A stretch of DNA of 64,000 nt from Roseicyclus mahoneyensis (lineage in GTDB: Bacteria > Pseudomonadota > Alphaproteobacteria > Rhodobacterales > Rhodobacteraceae), in NCBI RefSeq assembly GCF_003148775.1, contig NZ_QGGW01000001.1, positions 744,001-808,000 of the forward strand, given 5' to 3'. The translations under genes and the position numbers were made by a program. The notes under the pieces were generated by a model. That model did no database searches. It worked only from the letters and a program-made list of their open reading frames with translations, and had not been told where the DNA came from. Below, one piece after another: positions 51,561-61,246 of this stretch (the stretch's first letter is position 1; every line of letters starts with the position of its first letter).

Positions 51561-52955
51561 ATGGTCATGCAACACCGGCCCCTGACGCTTGGATGGGAAG
51601 AATGGGTCGCGCTGCCCGGCTTGGGTCTGCCCGCGCTCAAGGCCAAGGTGGATACCGGCGCCAAGACCTCGGCGCTGCATGCCTTCGACATCGAACCTTT
51701 CGGCCCCGCGGCCCGGCCCAAGCTGCGCTTTGCCGTGCATCCCGTGCCCGGGCGCACCGACCTGACCATCGCCTGTTCCGCGCCGATCCGGGACCGGCGC
51801 GAGGTGATTTCCTCGAACGGCGAGAGCGAATTGCGCTACGTGATCGAGAGCACGCTCCGGATTGGCGGGGCCGAAGTGCCGATCGAGATCACGCTGACCG
51901 ACCGCACCAACATGGCCTACCGGATGCTGATCGGGCGGCAGGCGATCCCGCCCGACTGGCGCATCAGCCCGACCGCCAGCTTCTGTCAGGAGCGTCTGAG
52001 CTATGACGTCTACCACACCGCCGAGGTCAAGCTCGCCGCGCCCCACCGGTCCTTGCGCATCGCGGTGCTGAGCCGCGAGGACAATCATTCCACACGACGT
52101 CTGGTGACCGAAGGCGAGGAACGCGGACACACGGTCGAAGTCATCGATACCACGCGCTGCTACATGGGGATCAACGCGCTGGCGCCCGAGGTGCATTACG
52201 ACGGCACCCGCCTGCCCCGCTATGATGCCGTGATCCCGCGCATCGGAGCGTCCGTCACCAGCTACGGCACCGCCGTCCTGCGCCAGTTCGAGATGCTGGG
52301 CACGCATTGCGTGAACGGCAGCGCGGGCATCACCGCCAGCCGCGACAAGCTGCACGCCCACCAGTTGCTGGCTGCCCGTGGCATCGGCATGCCGCAGACG
52401 GCCTTTGCCGCCAGCCCCAAGGATACCGACAACCTGATTGCGTTGGTGGGCACCGGCCCGCTCGTCGTCAAGCTGCTGGAATCGACACAAGGCAAGGGCG
52501 TGGTGCTGGCCGAAACCAAGAAAGCCGCGCAATCGGTGATCGACGCCTTTCGCGGGTTGCGGGCAAATTTCCTTGTGCAGCATTTCGTCAAGGAAGCGGC
52601 GGGCGAGGATATCCGCTGTCTTGTCGTCGACGGAAAGGTCGTCGCCGCGATGAAGCGCACCGCCTCGGGCGATGATTTCCGGTCGAACCTGCACCGGGGC
52701 GGCAGCGCAAAACCGGTCCGGATCACCAAGGAAGAACGCGACACCGCCGTAAGGGCGGCGCGCGTCTTCAGTCTCGGGCTTGCCGGCGTCGACCTTCTGC
52801 GCAGCCACGATGGCCCCAAGGTGCTGGAGGTCAATTCCTCCCCCGGGCTTGAGGGCATCGAACTGGCCACCGGCAAGAACATCGCGGCGTTGCTCTACGA
52901 TGCGATCGAGCGCAAGGTGCGGCCCATGCCGGTGCGCAAGCGCCGGGGCGGCTGA
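51561..52955 (+). CDS. rimK: RimB-RimK fusion: ATP-grasp ligase with aspartic-protease-like domain
   Basis: A 464-residue fusion. Residues 8-140 are the RimB/retropepsin-like 'ATP-dependent zinc protease' domain with its [12 protein letters not shown] motif. Residues 163-455 are a RimK-type ATP-grasp ligase ([38 protein letters not shown]). RimK adds glutamates to the C-terminus of ribosomal protein S6 and RimB trims them. ATG at 51561 follows AAGGAG. It starts 74 bp from the divergent tgt gene. Confidence 0.9.
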   Translation: MVMQHRPLTLGWEEWVALPGLGLPALKAKVDTGAKTSALHAFDIEPFGPAARPKLRFAVHPVPGRTDLTIACSAPIRDRREVISSNGESELRYVIESTLRIGGAEVPIEITLTDRTNMAYRMLIGRQAIPPDWRISPTASFCQERLSYDVYHTAEVKLAAPHRSLRIAVLSREDNHSTRRLVTEGEERGHTVEVIDTTRCYMGINALAPEVHYDGTRLPRYDAVIPRIGASVTSYGTAVLRQFEMLGTHCVNGSAGITASRDKLHAHQLLAARGIGMPQTAFAASPKDTDNLIALVGTGPLVVKLLESTQGKGVVLAETKKAAQSVIDAFRGLRANFLVQHFVKEAAGEDIRCLVVDGKVVAAMKRTASGDDFRSNLHRGGSAKPVRITKEERDTAVRAARVFSLGLAGVDLLRSHDGPKVLEVNSSPGLEGIELATGKNIAALLYDAIERKVRPMPVRKRRGG

Positions 52956-52961
52956 CGGTCG

Positions 52962-53333
52962 TCAGGCGGCGGGCGCGGTTCCGGCAACGAAGAGCGGCTC
53001 GAACCCGCCCCACATCATCCGCATCCCGTCGAAGGGCATGTCGCCCATCCCCTCGGTCAGGGTCGGGTCGGCCATCATCTGCGCCCAGGCCGCATCGCAG
53101 GTGGCGCGGTCGGGCCAGATCATCCAGGCGAAGACGACCACCTCGCCCTGCTCCAGCTTCACGGCCTGTGGAAAGGACGTCACCTTGCCCGGCTCGACAT
53201 CCACGCCCCAGTTTTCCTGTGCGTAGAGGCAGCCGAGCTTTTCGAAGACGGGCCAGGCGTCGGCGGCGTGGCGGCGATACTGCTCCTTGCGGTCGGCGGG
53301 GACGGCGAGAAGGAAACCGTGAACATAGGACAT
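52962..53333 (-). CDS. DUF1428 family protein
   Basis: A 123-residue soluble protein with the family pattern YVHGFLLAVPADRKEQYRRHA and FPQAVKLEQGEVVVFAWMIWPDRA. The alpha-beta barrel (ABM-like) fold is known, but a reaction is not. It is divergent from the MarR gene and probably its regulatory target. Its stop is 6 bp from the RimK stop (convergent). Confidence 0.85.
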   Translation of the reverse strand: MSYVHGFLLAVPADRKEQYRRHAADAWPVFEKLGCLYAQENWGVDVEPGKVTSFPQAVKLEQGEVVVFAWMIWPDRATCDAAWAQMMADPTLTEGMGDMPFDGMRMMWGGFEPLFVAGTAPAA

Positions 53334-53383
53334 GGCAGCACTCCGTGAACGGATTCGGTGATAGAAGCTTGACAGGCATTTAT

Positions 53384-53395
53384 GTTGATATCAAC
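53384..53395. promoter_or_regulatory. MarR-type operator
   Basis: GTTGATATCAAC is a perfect 12 bp palindrome in the 70 bp divergent region between DUF1428 and the MarR gene. It begins 9 bp after a TTGACA -35 element (53369-53374), so a bound regulator would cover the promoter. Confidence 0.65.
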
Positions 53396-53403
53396 TCTTT
53401 TGC

Positions 53404-53862
53404 ATGGACAGCCCCGACCCGCCCTTTGCCATCACGCTTGAAGTGCGCGACACCTGCCTGTGCCTGCACAGCCAGCGCGCCGCCCGCGCCATCGCGCGCG
53501 TCTTTGACGACGCATTCCGGCACCTTGGACTGACCAACGGGCAATTCTCGCTGATGATGGCGCTGAACCGCCCCGAGCCTCCGCGCATGACCGATCTTGT
53601 CCCGCTTCTGGGCATGGATCGCACCACGCTGACGGCGGCGCTCAAACCGCTTGAGGCCCGCGCGCTGGTGACGGTGGCGCCCGACCCCAAGGACAGGCGC
53701 AGTCGGCGCCTGTCGCTGACCGAGGCCGGGCGCGCCATGCTCGCCTCGGCCCTGCCAGTGTGGCGCGCGACCCATCACGGCATCGAGACGCGGCTTGGCG
53801 GGATGGACCCCGCCAGCTTGCGCGCGGGCCTTGACGCGGTCGCAGGCCGGGGCGCTGTCTGA
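53404..53862 (+). CDS. MarR-family transcriptional regulator
   Basis: A 152-residue winged-helix regulator of the MarR type. The DNA-binding helix reads MTDLVPLLGMDRTTLTAALKPLEARALV, and the wing is DPKDRRSRRLSLTEAGRAM. Cysteines at CLCLHS near residue 20 could sense oxidants or ligands, an inference only. It is divergent from DUF1428, with a palindromic operator in the shared promoter, the classic autoregulated arrangement. Confidence 0.9.
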   Translation: MDSPDPPFAITLEVRDTCLCLHSQRAARAIARVFDDAFRHLGLTNGQFSLMMALNRPEPPRMTDLVPLLGMDRTTLTAALKPLEARALVTVAPDPKDRRSRRLSLTEAGRAMLASALPVWRATHHGIETRLGGMDPASLRAGLDAVAGRGAV

Positions 53863-53931
53863 GCGACCCTTTACGCCCGGCTTCCCTTTCCTTATATCTT
53901 CGCTCAGGATTACCGCGGAAGGCCAGCCCAG

Positions 53932-54294
53932 ATGTCCGAGCAGCAACCGAAGCTTGAGGGAACACCCCTGATCGAGCCGTCCAGCACGGATCACCCGCTG
54001 TATGACGACATCGTCGCGGCCTGCCGGTCGGTCTATGACCCGGAAATTCCGGTCAATATCTTCGACCTCGGGCTGGTCTACACGATCGACATCAAACCCG
54101 ACAACGCCGTGCGCGTGGTGATGACGCTGACCGCGCCGGGCTGCCCCGTCGCGGGCGAGATGCCCGGTTGGGTCGCCGATGCGGTCGAACCGCTGGCAGG
54201 CGTGAAGCACGTGGATGTCGAACTGACATGGGACCCGCCCTGGGGCATGGACATGATGTCGGACGAGGCGCGGCTGGAACTGGGCTTCATGTAA
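53932..54294 (+). CDS. sufT: SufT-like Fe-S assembly protein (DUF59/MIP18)
   Basis: A 120-residue DUF59-domain protein with the MIP18 signature DPEIPVNIFDLGLVY and TAPGCPVAGEMPGWV, whose single conserved cysteine sits in the APGCP loop. SufT proteins help mature Fe-S enzymes. A second Fe-S carrier gene lies 870 bp downstream on the same strand. Confidence 0.9.
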   Translation: MSEQQPKLEGTPLIEPSSTDHPLYDDIVAACRSVYDPEIPVNIFDLGLVYTIDIKPDNAVRVVMTLTAPGCPVAGEMPGWVADAVEPLAGVKHVDVELTWDPPWGMDMMSDEARLELGFM

Positions 54295-54423
54295 AGCCCG
54301 GAAACCCCGCAGGCCGCCGGCCTTGTGGGGCACTTTTCCCCCTGCCATGATCCATTCCGAGACGAGGACAGGACCGGACCGCCCCAAAGACGGGCGCGGG
54401 CCACGGCAGCGCAACGGAAGATC

Positions 54424-55101
54424 ATGGCCGCATCCACATTTGCCGCGCTTTATCTGGCCCATGTGATCGCCGATTACCTGCTGCAGACCCGATGGATGGT
54501 CGAGAACAAAGACCGACCCGCAGCCATCGGCCTGCATATCGGCGTTGTTCTGGCGATGATGCCGGTGGTGACGCTGCAGCTTTCGTGGTGGTTTCTGGCG
54601 CTGGCGCTGGCGCATCTGGCCATCGACCTGACGAAAACGCATGTGTTGGGCGGCGGTCTTGGGGCCTATGTCGTCGACCAGATGCTGCACATCGTCTCGA
54701 TCCTTGGCGTCGTGGCCTTGGCGCCAAGCCTCTGGGCCGAAAGCCCGCTGTCGGGCATCGACTGGCTGGCGCGGTTCTACCTGATCCTGGCGGTTTTCCT
54801 CTTCGCGGCGCGGGGCGGGCAATATGCTGTCGCCATCGCGCTGAGCACCGACCCCGAGGCCGATGGGCGCGGCGTGCGCCTCGGTTGGGCAGAACGCACG
54901 GCGCTCTCGGCGCTGGTCGCGGCGGGCCTGCCTTGGGCCATGCCTTTCATCCTAGCCGTAAAGGCCGCGCAGGTAGCGCGCGAACGGCCAAGGCGCGATG
55001 GGCGGGGGCGCGCACGACTGATCCGGGGCAGCGCGCTCAGCATGGGCTGGGGTCTGGCCTGCGCCGGAGGGCTTTGGGCGATCTTGCCAAGCTTCGGTTG
55101 A
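54424..55101 (+). CDS. DUF3307 membrane protein
   Basis: A 225-residue membrane protein with several hydrophobic segments. The first half carries the DUF3307 pattern HVIADYLLQTRWMVENK and HLAIDLTKTHVLGGGLGAYVVDQMLH. The function is unknown. ATG at 54424 follows GGAAG; the frame opens further upstream inside the sufT downstream spacer. It separates sufT from the IscA-type gene. Confidence 0.82.
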   Translation: MAASTFAALYLAHVIADYLLQTRWMVENKDRPAAIGLHIGVVLAMMPVVTLQLSWWFLALALAHLAIDLTKTHVLGGGLGAYVVDQMLHIVSILGVVALAPSLWAESPLSGIDWLARFYLILAVFLFAARGGQYAVAIALSTDPEADGRGVRLGWAERTALSALVAAGLPWAMPFILAVKAAQVARERPRRDGRGRARLIRGSALSMGWGLACAGGLWAILPSFG

Positions 55102-55160
55102 GTGACGGCGCACAACACCCTACATTGGGAAAAACACCCCAACCCCGAAGGACAGGTTCC

Positions 55161-55547
55161 ATGTTCGGCATTCCCGGCAAGCAGGCCGTCACCATCACCC
55201 CGGCAGCCGTTCGGCAGATCGCAAAACTGATGGCGCGCGACGGGCATCAGGGCTTGCGCGTCGGCGTGAAGAAGGGCGGCTGCGCGGGCATGGAATACAC
55301 CATGGATTACGTCACCGACATCGACCCGCATGACGAGATCGTGGAAACCGAGGGCGCACGCGTGATGATCGCGCCGATGGCTCAGATGTTCTTGTTCGGC
55401 ACCGTGATCGACTACGAGACGAGCCTGCTGGAATCCGGCTTCAAGTTCCGCAACCCCAATGTCGCCGACGCCTGCGGCTGCGGCGAGTCGATCAAGTTCA
55501 AGGACGTGGCCGAGCTTGAGACCGAGCGCAGCAGCGCCGCATCCTGA
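55161..55547 (+). CDS. HesB/IscA-family iron-sulfur carrier
   Basis: A 128-residue A-type carrier with the three cluster cysteines, Cys41 in KKGGCAGMEY and the pair in ACGCGES near residues 105-107. A-type proteins accept Fe-S clusters from a scaffold and give them to targets. Its position near sufT suggests a SufA role. It is preceded by AAGGACAGG and starts ATG at 55161. Confidence 0.92.
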   Translation: MFGIPGKQAVTITPAAVRQIAKLMARDGHQGLRVGVKKGGCAGMEYTMDYVTDIDPHDEIVETEGARVMIAPMAQMFLFGTVIDYETSLLESGFKFRNPNVADACGCGESIKFKDVAELETERSSAAS

Positions 55548-55646
55548 ACCCGTGACCCCGAGCAACACCGCCTCCATGGCCACGGCTTGACCTCCGGTCG
55601 TGCCCCTGCGACCCATCGCAACCGACCCGAGCCCAAGGAACAGATC

Positions 55647-56393
55647 ATGCCCCCCAAGATCGCCGCCGGAAACTGGAAGATGCACGGGGACGGCGCGTCG
55701 CTGTCCGAGCTGGACGCCCTGATCGCCGCCCACACCGCCCCCGTCGCCCGGATCGTGATCTGCCCGCCCGCGACGCTGATCCATCGCATGGCCGAGCGCG
55801 CAAGTGGCAGTGCCATCGCCATAGGCGGACAGACCTGCCACGCGGCCAGCCAGGGCGCACATACCGGCGACATCGCGGCGGCGATGCTGACGGATGCGGG
55901 CGCAACCCACGTGATCCTCGGCCATTCCGAACGCCGTGCCGATCATGCCGAGACGGACGCCGAGGTCCGCGCGCAGGCCGAGGCGGCCTTGGCAGCGGGC
56001 CTGACCGTCATTGTGTGCGTCGGCGAGACCGGAGCCGAGCGCGACGCCGACGTCACCCTTGCCGTGGTCGAAACGCAATTGTCGGGCTCCATCCCCGACG
56101 GTGTCACCGCCGCGACGCTGGTCATCGCCTATGAACCCGTTTGGGCCATCGGCACAGGGCGTGTGCCCACCACCGAGCAGATCGCCGAGGTGCATGGCGC
56201 GATCCGGGCGCATCTGACGACCCGCTTTGGTGAGGCAGGGCGCGAGATGGCCATTCTTTACGGCGGGTCGGTCAAGCCCGGCAATGCGGCCGAGATCTTT
56301 GCCGTTCGGGACGTGAACGGCGCATTGGTCGGCGGTGCCTCGCTCAAGGCCGCCGATTTCGCAGGCATCATCGCCGCGCTCGACGCCGCCTGA
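55647..56393 (+). CDS. tpiA: Triosephosphate isomerase
   Basis: A 248-residue TIM-barrel enzyme interconverting dihydroxyacetone phosphate and glyceraldehyde 3-phosphate. Catalytic residues are seen as Lys in GNWKMHG, His in LGHSERR and Glu in [11 protein letters not shown], with the phosphate-binding YGGSVKPGN loop. ATG at 55647 fits the family start. The bidirectional terminator at 56402-56431 follows. Confidence 0.97.
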   Translation: MPPKIAAGNWKMHGDGASLSELDALIAAHTAPVARIVICPPATLIHRMAERASGSAIAIGGQTCHAASQGAHTGDIAAAMLTDAGATHVILGHSERRADHAETDAEVRAQAEAALAAGLTVIVCVGETGAERDADVTLAVVETQLSGSIPDGVTAATLVIAYEPVWAIGTGRVPTTEQIAEVHGAIRAHLTTRFGEAGREMAILYGGSVKPGNAAEIFAVRDVNGALVGGASLKAADFAGIIAALDAA

Positions 56394-56401
56394 GACCAAA
56401 C

Positions 56402-56431
56402 CGCCGCGCCCGGACAGTTCCGGACGCGGCG
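56402..56431. terminator. Bidirectional terminator after tpiA
   Basis: CGCCGCG-CCCGGA and TCCGGA-CGCGGCG arms with a CAGT loop form a 13 bp stem with one mismatch. It lies between the convergent tpiA and PPC-repeat genes. There is no long T tract. Confidence 0.65.
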
Positions 56432-56458
56432 ATGAACACAGTGCGAGGGCGACAGGGA

Positions 56459-57724
56459 CTATTGCGCAGGCACGAAGCGCTGCACGCCCAGCCGGATGAT
56501 GCCTTGATACCCGTCCGAATACTGGCGCACCGCAATCAGGTAGCGGCCCGGCGGCGTGCGCACGGTCAGCTCGGAATTCAGCGTGCCGTTGGCATCATCG
56601 TTGAAGCCAAGCTCACGGCCGAATTCGTCGAAGACGATCAACACCGGATCGCTGTCGCGCACCTCGTCGGCGTTGATGATGAGCAGACTGTAATCCGCCA
56701 CGTCGATCACGAACCACTGCGCGGTGCGGCCCGCGACCGACACATCTTGCGTCAGCCCGCGGCCGACCACGCCCAGTGATTGCACCGGATAGCTGCCGTC
56801 GAGCGGCGGAGCAGCATCGCCCATGGCATAGGCCTCGGCAGCGGCGGCCCGGGCGTCAAAGCCCAGCACCCGCACGGTCACCGGCAGGTTGGGGTCCGAC
56901 AAGGCCCGCATGGCGATGCAGTAGTCGCCCGGCGGGAGGGCTTGGGTAAAATCGATGCGGCTGTCGAGACTGTCGTAATCGTCATTCTCGGCCAGCAAGT
57001 TCCCCTGCCCGTCAAAGATGTAGATGTAGGGGTCGGCATCCCAGTTCTCGGCCCGGATGCTGACCGCCTGAGGACTGGCCAACGTGAACCGGTAATAGGG
57101 CACGGCCGCGACCGTGTTGGAGGCGTTGACACCGCCCTGGGGCAGCAGCGCGTCGATCGGACCTTGCCCGAGCCGTGTCGCGGGTGTGTCGGCAAGGCAG
57201 GGCTGAACGCCGACAAAGAAGGGAAAACCCTCTGTCCCGGCGAACCCGCCGTACAGCCCTTGCGTCAGCGCCGGCATGTCCAGACGGCTGGCCTGCAGAT
57301 CGGCGATGACGGGTTGCCCGGCATAGCCCATGACGGCCAGACAATAGTCACCGGCCGCGAGCGGCAGCTCGGCCCGGCTGGACAGCGCGCCGCCCGAATC
57401 GTCATCGGTCACGATCAACGTGCCGTTGGCATCGAAGAGTTCCAGCACCGTGTCGCCGAATTCGTCGGCAGGGGCCGCCTCGACCCGGAACTCGCCGGGC
57501 TGGCTGAGCGTGAACAGCGCCACGCTCCGCATGCCCGCGCCCACCGTGACCCGCGACAAAGCCAGCGGCGCCTGCACCCGCGCCAGATCCGACGCTTCAC
57601 GGCTGCCGCCAAGCCATGGCGCACCCTCGCCCAACCCGCCGCAAGACACGCCCTGCGCGGCCGCGGGCATGGCGAATGCGGCAATCGCCGCTGCGGCACA
57701 GGGGCCGATGATCCTTGTTTGCAT
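56459..57724 (-). CDS. Secreted protein with three PPC-like beta repeats
   Basis: A 421-residue protein with a signal peptide (QTRIIGPCAAAAIAAFAMPAAAQ). Three copies of a beta-sandwich repeat resembling the bacterial pre-peptidase C-terminal (PPC) domain lie at about residues 90-132, 230-273 and 358-400. They share the pattern xDPVLxVFDxxGxLxxxNDD...PPGxYxIAV. Cysteines in GDYCLAV and GDYCIAM recur between copies. No peptidase domain is attached. It could bind surface polymers. ATG at 57724 follows GGAGGA. Confidence 0.8.
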   Translation of the reverse strand: MQTRIIGPCAAAAIAAFAMPAAAQGVSCGGLGEGAPWLGGSREASDLARVQAPLALSRVTVGAGMRSVALFTLSQPGEFRVEAAPADEFGDTVLELFDANGTLIVTDDDSGGALSSRAELPLAAGDYCLAVMGYAGQPVIADLQASRLDMPALTQGLYGGFAGTEGFPFFVGVQPCLADTPATRLGQGPIDALLPQGGVNASNTVAAVPYYRFTLASPQAVSIRAENWDADPYIYIFDGQGNLLAENDDYDSLDSRIDFTQALPPGDYCIAMRALSDPNLPVTVRVLGFDARAAAAEAYAMGDAAPPLDGSYPVQSLGVVGRGLTQDVSVAGRTAQWFVIDVADYSLLIINADEVRDSDPVLIVFDEFGRELGFNDDANGTLNSELTVRTPPGRYLIAVRQYSDGYQGIIRLGVQRFVPAQ

Positions 57725-57915
57725 GGACAAATCCTCCGGTTTACACGGGCGGACGCAAAGGCACGCCATCTTGCGCGACCCTAGACGGCCCGGACCGGAC
57801 AAGGCCAGAAAAATGATCGGCGGCAGTACGGGGAAAATCCTGCATTCCGCGACAGGCAGGCTGGGCCGCACGCGGCCACTGGCCAGCCGCCCGCGCGCCT
57901 TGCATACTTGCACAG

Positions 57916-59799
57916 ATGGACACCGCCCACGCCAGCTTGACCGATCCGCCCCCTCGTGCGCCGCGCAGGCCCGCGGCCGTCGTGGCCGCCGTTCTGGCCG
58001 TCCTGGCCGTCCTGGCCGTTCTGGGCCTGCTGGCCTTTCCACACATCGAACGCGCCTACCAGATCGAGATCGGCGACCGCGACCGCGCCACGCTCGATCT
58101 GGCCACGCAGGTTCTGCGCGGCGCGATCGGCCGGACAGAGACGTTGCCGGGCCTGCTGGCCGAACGTCCGATCCTCGCGCAGCTTCTGACCGATCCCGAG
58201 AATTCGGGCCTTGTACCCTTCGTCAACGAACAACTCCGCCAGACCGCGCTGTCGCTGGGCGTGTCGGATGTCTACCTGATGGACACGACCGGCCTGACCA
58301 TCGCCGCCTCGTCCTACCGGACCGAACGCTCTTTCGTCGGGCGGCGCTTCGACTACCGGCCCTATTTCACCGATGCCTTGGCCAGCGGGCGCGGGCGGTT
58401 CCATGCGCTCGGCACGACCTCGAACGAACGTGGCTATTTCTTTGCCGCGCCGGTTCTGGACGGCACCGAGATCGTGGGTGTCGTCGCGATCAAGATCACG
58501 CTTGATGCCTTCGAGGCGACATGGGCCGAGAGCGGCGCGACAATCATCGTGCAAGACATGTCGAACGTGATCTTCCTGTCGGACCGGGCGGATTGGCATT
58601 TCCGCACCATGGGCCCCGTGCCCGAGGTTGCGCTGGAGGCGATAGCCGCGACCCGGCAATACCCCTTGTCCGCACTCAGGCCGCTGCCTGTGCGCCGCAT
58701 ACCCCTGCGCGGAACGGAGTACGAGATCGTCACCATCGAGGGCGACAGCGGATTTGAGACCATGGTGATGCAGACGGGGCTGATCGCGGCCTCGGGCTGG
58801 CGGGTGTCGATCCTGTCGCCGACAGCCCCCGCCCGTGGGCAGGCGCTAGGCGTGATGACGATCGCGGGGCTGGCGGCACTGTTCCTGTCGCTGGTGGCCG
58901 CCACGATCTGGCAACGCCGCATCCGGCTGGAGGAACGGCTGGTCAGACAGCGCAGCGAACAGGAACGGCTGGAGGCGCACGTGCAGGAGCGCACCCGCGA
59001 TCTGGACGCCGCGAATGCGCAGCTTCGTCAGGAAATCGAGGATCGCATCCGCGCCGAGGCGCAATTGCGCAAGACCCAAGGTGATCTGGTGCAAGCGGGC
59101 AAGCTGGCTGCCCTTGGCCAGATGTCGGCGGCGCTGAGCCATGAATTCAACCAGCCGCTCGCCGCCGTGAAAGCCTATGCCGAGAATGCCGCGACCTTTC
59201 TGGACCGTGACCGCGTCGCCGAGGCGCGCGAGAACATCGGCCTGATCTCGTCCATGGCCGACCGGATGGCCACGATCTCCAAGCACCTGCGCAACTTCGC
59301 CCGCCGCCCGCAAGACAAGACCGGCCCGGTGCCGATGCGCGCCGTGGTCAGCGATGCGATGGACCTGATGCGCCCCCGGCTGCAGGCGGCGGGCGCGCAG
59401 CTTGCCTATGCGCCGCCCGCCACCGAGGTCTGGGTCACAGGCGGGCGCGTGCGGCTGCAACAGGTGATCGTGAACCTGATCGGCAACGCGCTGGACGCGA
59501 TGGAGGACGATCCCGCGCCGATGGTGACGCTCACGCTGCAGGTGAGCGGCACGCGCTGCCTGTTCGAGGTGGCCGATACCGGCACGGGTCTTGCCGATGA
59601 GGCACTGGCGCAAGCCTTCGATCCGTTCTTCACCACCAAGCCGCCGGGTCAGGGGCTGGGGCTGGGGCTGTCGATCTCCTACAACATCGTGCGTGATTTC
59701 AATGGGCGGCTCAGTGCCGCCAACCGGGCGGGCGGCGGCGCGGTCTTTACCGTGGAGCTTGACCTGACCGATCCGCCGTCCGACATGGCCGCGGAATGA
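57916..59799 (+). CDS. dctB: C4-dicarboxylate sensor histidine kinase DctB
   Basis: A 627-residue membrane histidine kinase. TM1 spans about residues 20-42, a periplasmic double-Cache sensor 45-305, and TM2 308-331. A coiled coil at 335-395 precedes the phospho-acceptor His409 (ALSHEFNQPL) and the ATPase domain (NLIGNALDAM, DTGTGL, GLGLGLS). DctB senses dicarboxylates; this pairing with a TAXI transporter suggests a different ligand. It overlaps dctD by 4 bp (ATGA). Confidence 0.9.
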   Translation: MDTAHASLTDPPPRAPRRPAAVVAAVLAVLAVLAVLGLLAFPHIERAYQIEIGDRDRATLDLATQVLRGAIGRTETLPGLLAERPILAQLLTDPENSGLVPFVNEQLRQTALSLGVSDVYLMDTTGLTIAASSYRTERSFVGRRFDYRPYFTDALASGRGRFHALGTTSNERGYFFAAPVLDGTEIVGVVAIKITLDAFEATWAESGATIIVQDMSNVIFLSDRADWHFRTMGPVPEVALEAIAATRQYPLSALRPLPVRRIPLRGTEYEIVTIEGDSGFETMVMQTGLIAASGWRVSILSPTAPARGQALGVMTIAGLAALFLSLVAATIWQRRIRLEERLVRQRSEQERLEAHVQERTRDLDAANAQLRQEIEDRIRAEAQLRKTQGDLVQAGKLAALGQMSAALSHEFNQPLAAVKAYAENAATFLDRDRVAEARENIGLISSMADRMATISKHLRNFARRPQDKTGPVPMRAVVSDAMDLMRPRLQAAGAQLAYAPPATEVWVTGGRVRLQQVIVNLIGNALDAMEDDPAPMVTLTLQVSGTRCLFEVADTGTGLADEALAQAFDPFFTTKPPGQGLGLGLSISYNIVRDFNGRLSAANRAGGGAVFTVELDLTDPPSDMAAE

Positions 59800-61142
59800 C
59801 GCAAACCCCCGCCCCCGTCCTTTTCGTCGATGACGAGGCCCCGCTGCGCCACGCGGCTGGGCAGGCCCTGATGCTGGCCAATCTTGACACGATCTTGTGC
59901 GACAGTGCCAGCGCCGCGCTGGCCCATGTCACGCCCGATTTCGCGGGCGTTCTGGTCACCGACATCAGGATGCCCGGCATGGACGGTCTGGCATTGATGA
60001 CCGAGGTGCTGACCATCGACGCCGAACTGCCCGTGATCTTGGTGACGGGCCATGGTGACGTCGACCTTGCCGTCGCCTCGATGAAAGGCGGGGCCTACGA
60101 TTTCCTTGAAAAACCCTATGCCCCGGCCAGGCTGGTCGAGGCTGTGGGCCGCGCGCTGGAAAAGCGCCGACTGACACTGGAAAACCGCCGCCTGCGCGCA
60201 GGCGGGATCGCGGCGCAGGACCCGGTCACGGATCGTCTGCTGGGACGGTCCGAGGCCATCGTGCGGCTGCGCGCGCAGGTGCGCGCCGTGGCCGACACCG
60301 ATGCCGATGTCCTGATCGAAGGCGAGACCGGCACCGGCAAGGAAGTCACTGCCCGCGCGCTCCATGCTGCCAGCGCGCGGGCTGATCGCCCCTTCATCGC
60401 GGTCAATTGCGCCGCCCTGCCCGCCGAGATGATCGAAAGCGAGTTGTTCGGCCACGAGGCCGGCGCCTTCGCGGGGGCCACCCGCGCGCGCTACGGCCGG
60501 TTCGAACATGCGCGCGGCGGTACCTTGTTTCTCGACGAAATCGACAGCCTGCCGCTGGCGCTTCAGGGCAAGCTGCTGCATGTGGTCGAACACCGCAGCG
60601 TGACGCGGCTAGGCTCGAATGATCCGATCTTGCTCGACCTCAGGATCGTCGCGGCCTCCAAGCGCGACCTGTCCGCCGCTGCCCGCGATGGCGGGTTTCG
60701 GCCCGATCTGCTCTACCGGCTCAATGTCGTCACCTTGCGCCTGCCGCCTCTGTCAGAACGGCGCGAGGATATTCCCGAGCTGTTCCTGTCACTGCTGGCA
60801 CTGGCCGCCGCGCGCGCCGGTCGCCCCGTGCCGAATGTGCCGGGTGCGGTGCTGTCGGCGCTGGCCGCGCGGGACTGGCCCGGCAATGTGCGCGAGTTGC
60901 GAAATGCCGCCGAGCGGTTGGCGCTGGGGCTGGACAGCGCGCTCTGGACAGGCGACGCGGAACCGGGCGGCACATTGGCCGACAAGATGTCCGCCCATGA
61001 AAAGGCGCTGCTCGCCGCCAGCCTCGCCGCCCATGGCGGTAACCTCAAGGCGACCTATGAGGCGCTGGGGCTGAGCCGCAAGGCGCTTTACGAAAAGATG
61101 CAGCGCCATGCGCTCAGCCGGGAAAACTTCCGCGAAGATTGA
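59796..61142 (+). CDS. dctD: Response regulator DctD with altered GAFTGA loop
   Basis: A 448-residue NtrC-family regulator. The receiver carries Asp56 (VTDIRMPG). The AAA+ domain has Walker A GETGTGKE (176-183), Walker B TLFLDEID (243-250) and arginine-finger region. The sigma-54 contact loop reads GAFAGA at 223-228 instead of GAFTGA, losing the threonine. A short C-terminal Fis-type helix-turn-helix follows (NLKATYEALGLSRKALYEKM). It follows dctB with a 4 bp overlap. Confidence 0.9.
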   Translation: MTQTPAPVLFVDDEAPLRHAAGQALMLANLDTILCDSASAALAHVTPDFAGVLVTDIRMPGMDGLALMTEVLTIDAELPVILVTGHGDVDLAVASMKGGAYDFLEKPYAPARLVEAVGRALEKRRLTLENRRLRAGGIAAQDPVTDRLLGRSEAIVRLRAQVRAVADTDADVLIEGETGTGKEVTARALHAASARADRPFIAVNCAALPAEMIESELFGHEAGAFAGATRARYGRFEHARGGTLFLDEIDSLPLALQGKLLHVVEHRSVTRLGSNDPILLDLRIVAASKRDLSAAARDGGFRPDLLYRLNVVTLRLPPLSERREDIPELFLSLLALAAARAGRPVPNVPGAVLSALAARDWPGNVRELRNAAERLALGLDSALWTGDAEPGGTLADKMSAHEKALLAASLAAHGGNLKATYEALGLSRKALYEKMQRHALSRENFRED

Positions 61143-61160
61143 CCGCTTGGGCGCGCGTTG

Positions 61161-61176
61161 TGTCACAGGGGTGACA
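61161..61176. promoter_or_regulatory. 6-4-6 inverted repeat upstream of the TAXI operon
   Basis: TGTCAC-AGGG-GTGACA is a perfect inverted repeat 18 bp after the dctD stop. It resembles a dimeric activator or repressor operator. Confidence 0.45.
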
Positions 61177-61246
61177 TGGCGGAGGCGTTTTGGGTAGAAA
61201 GCGACCCATGGCGCCCGGAAATCCATCAACGCGGCTGCAACCCGGT

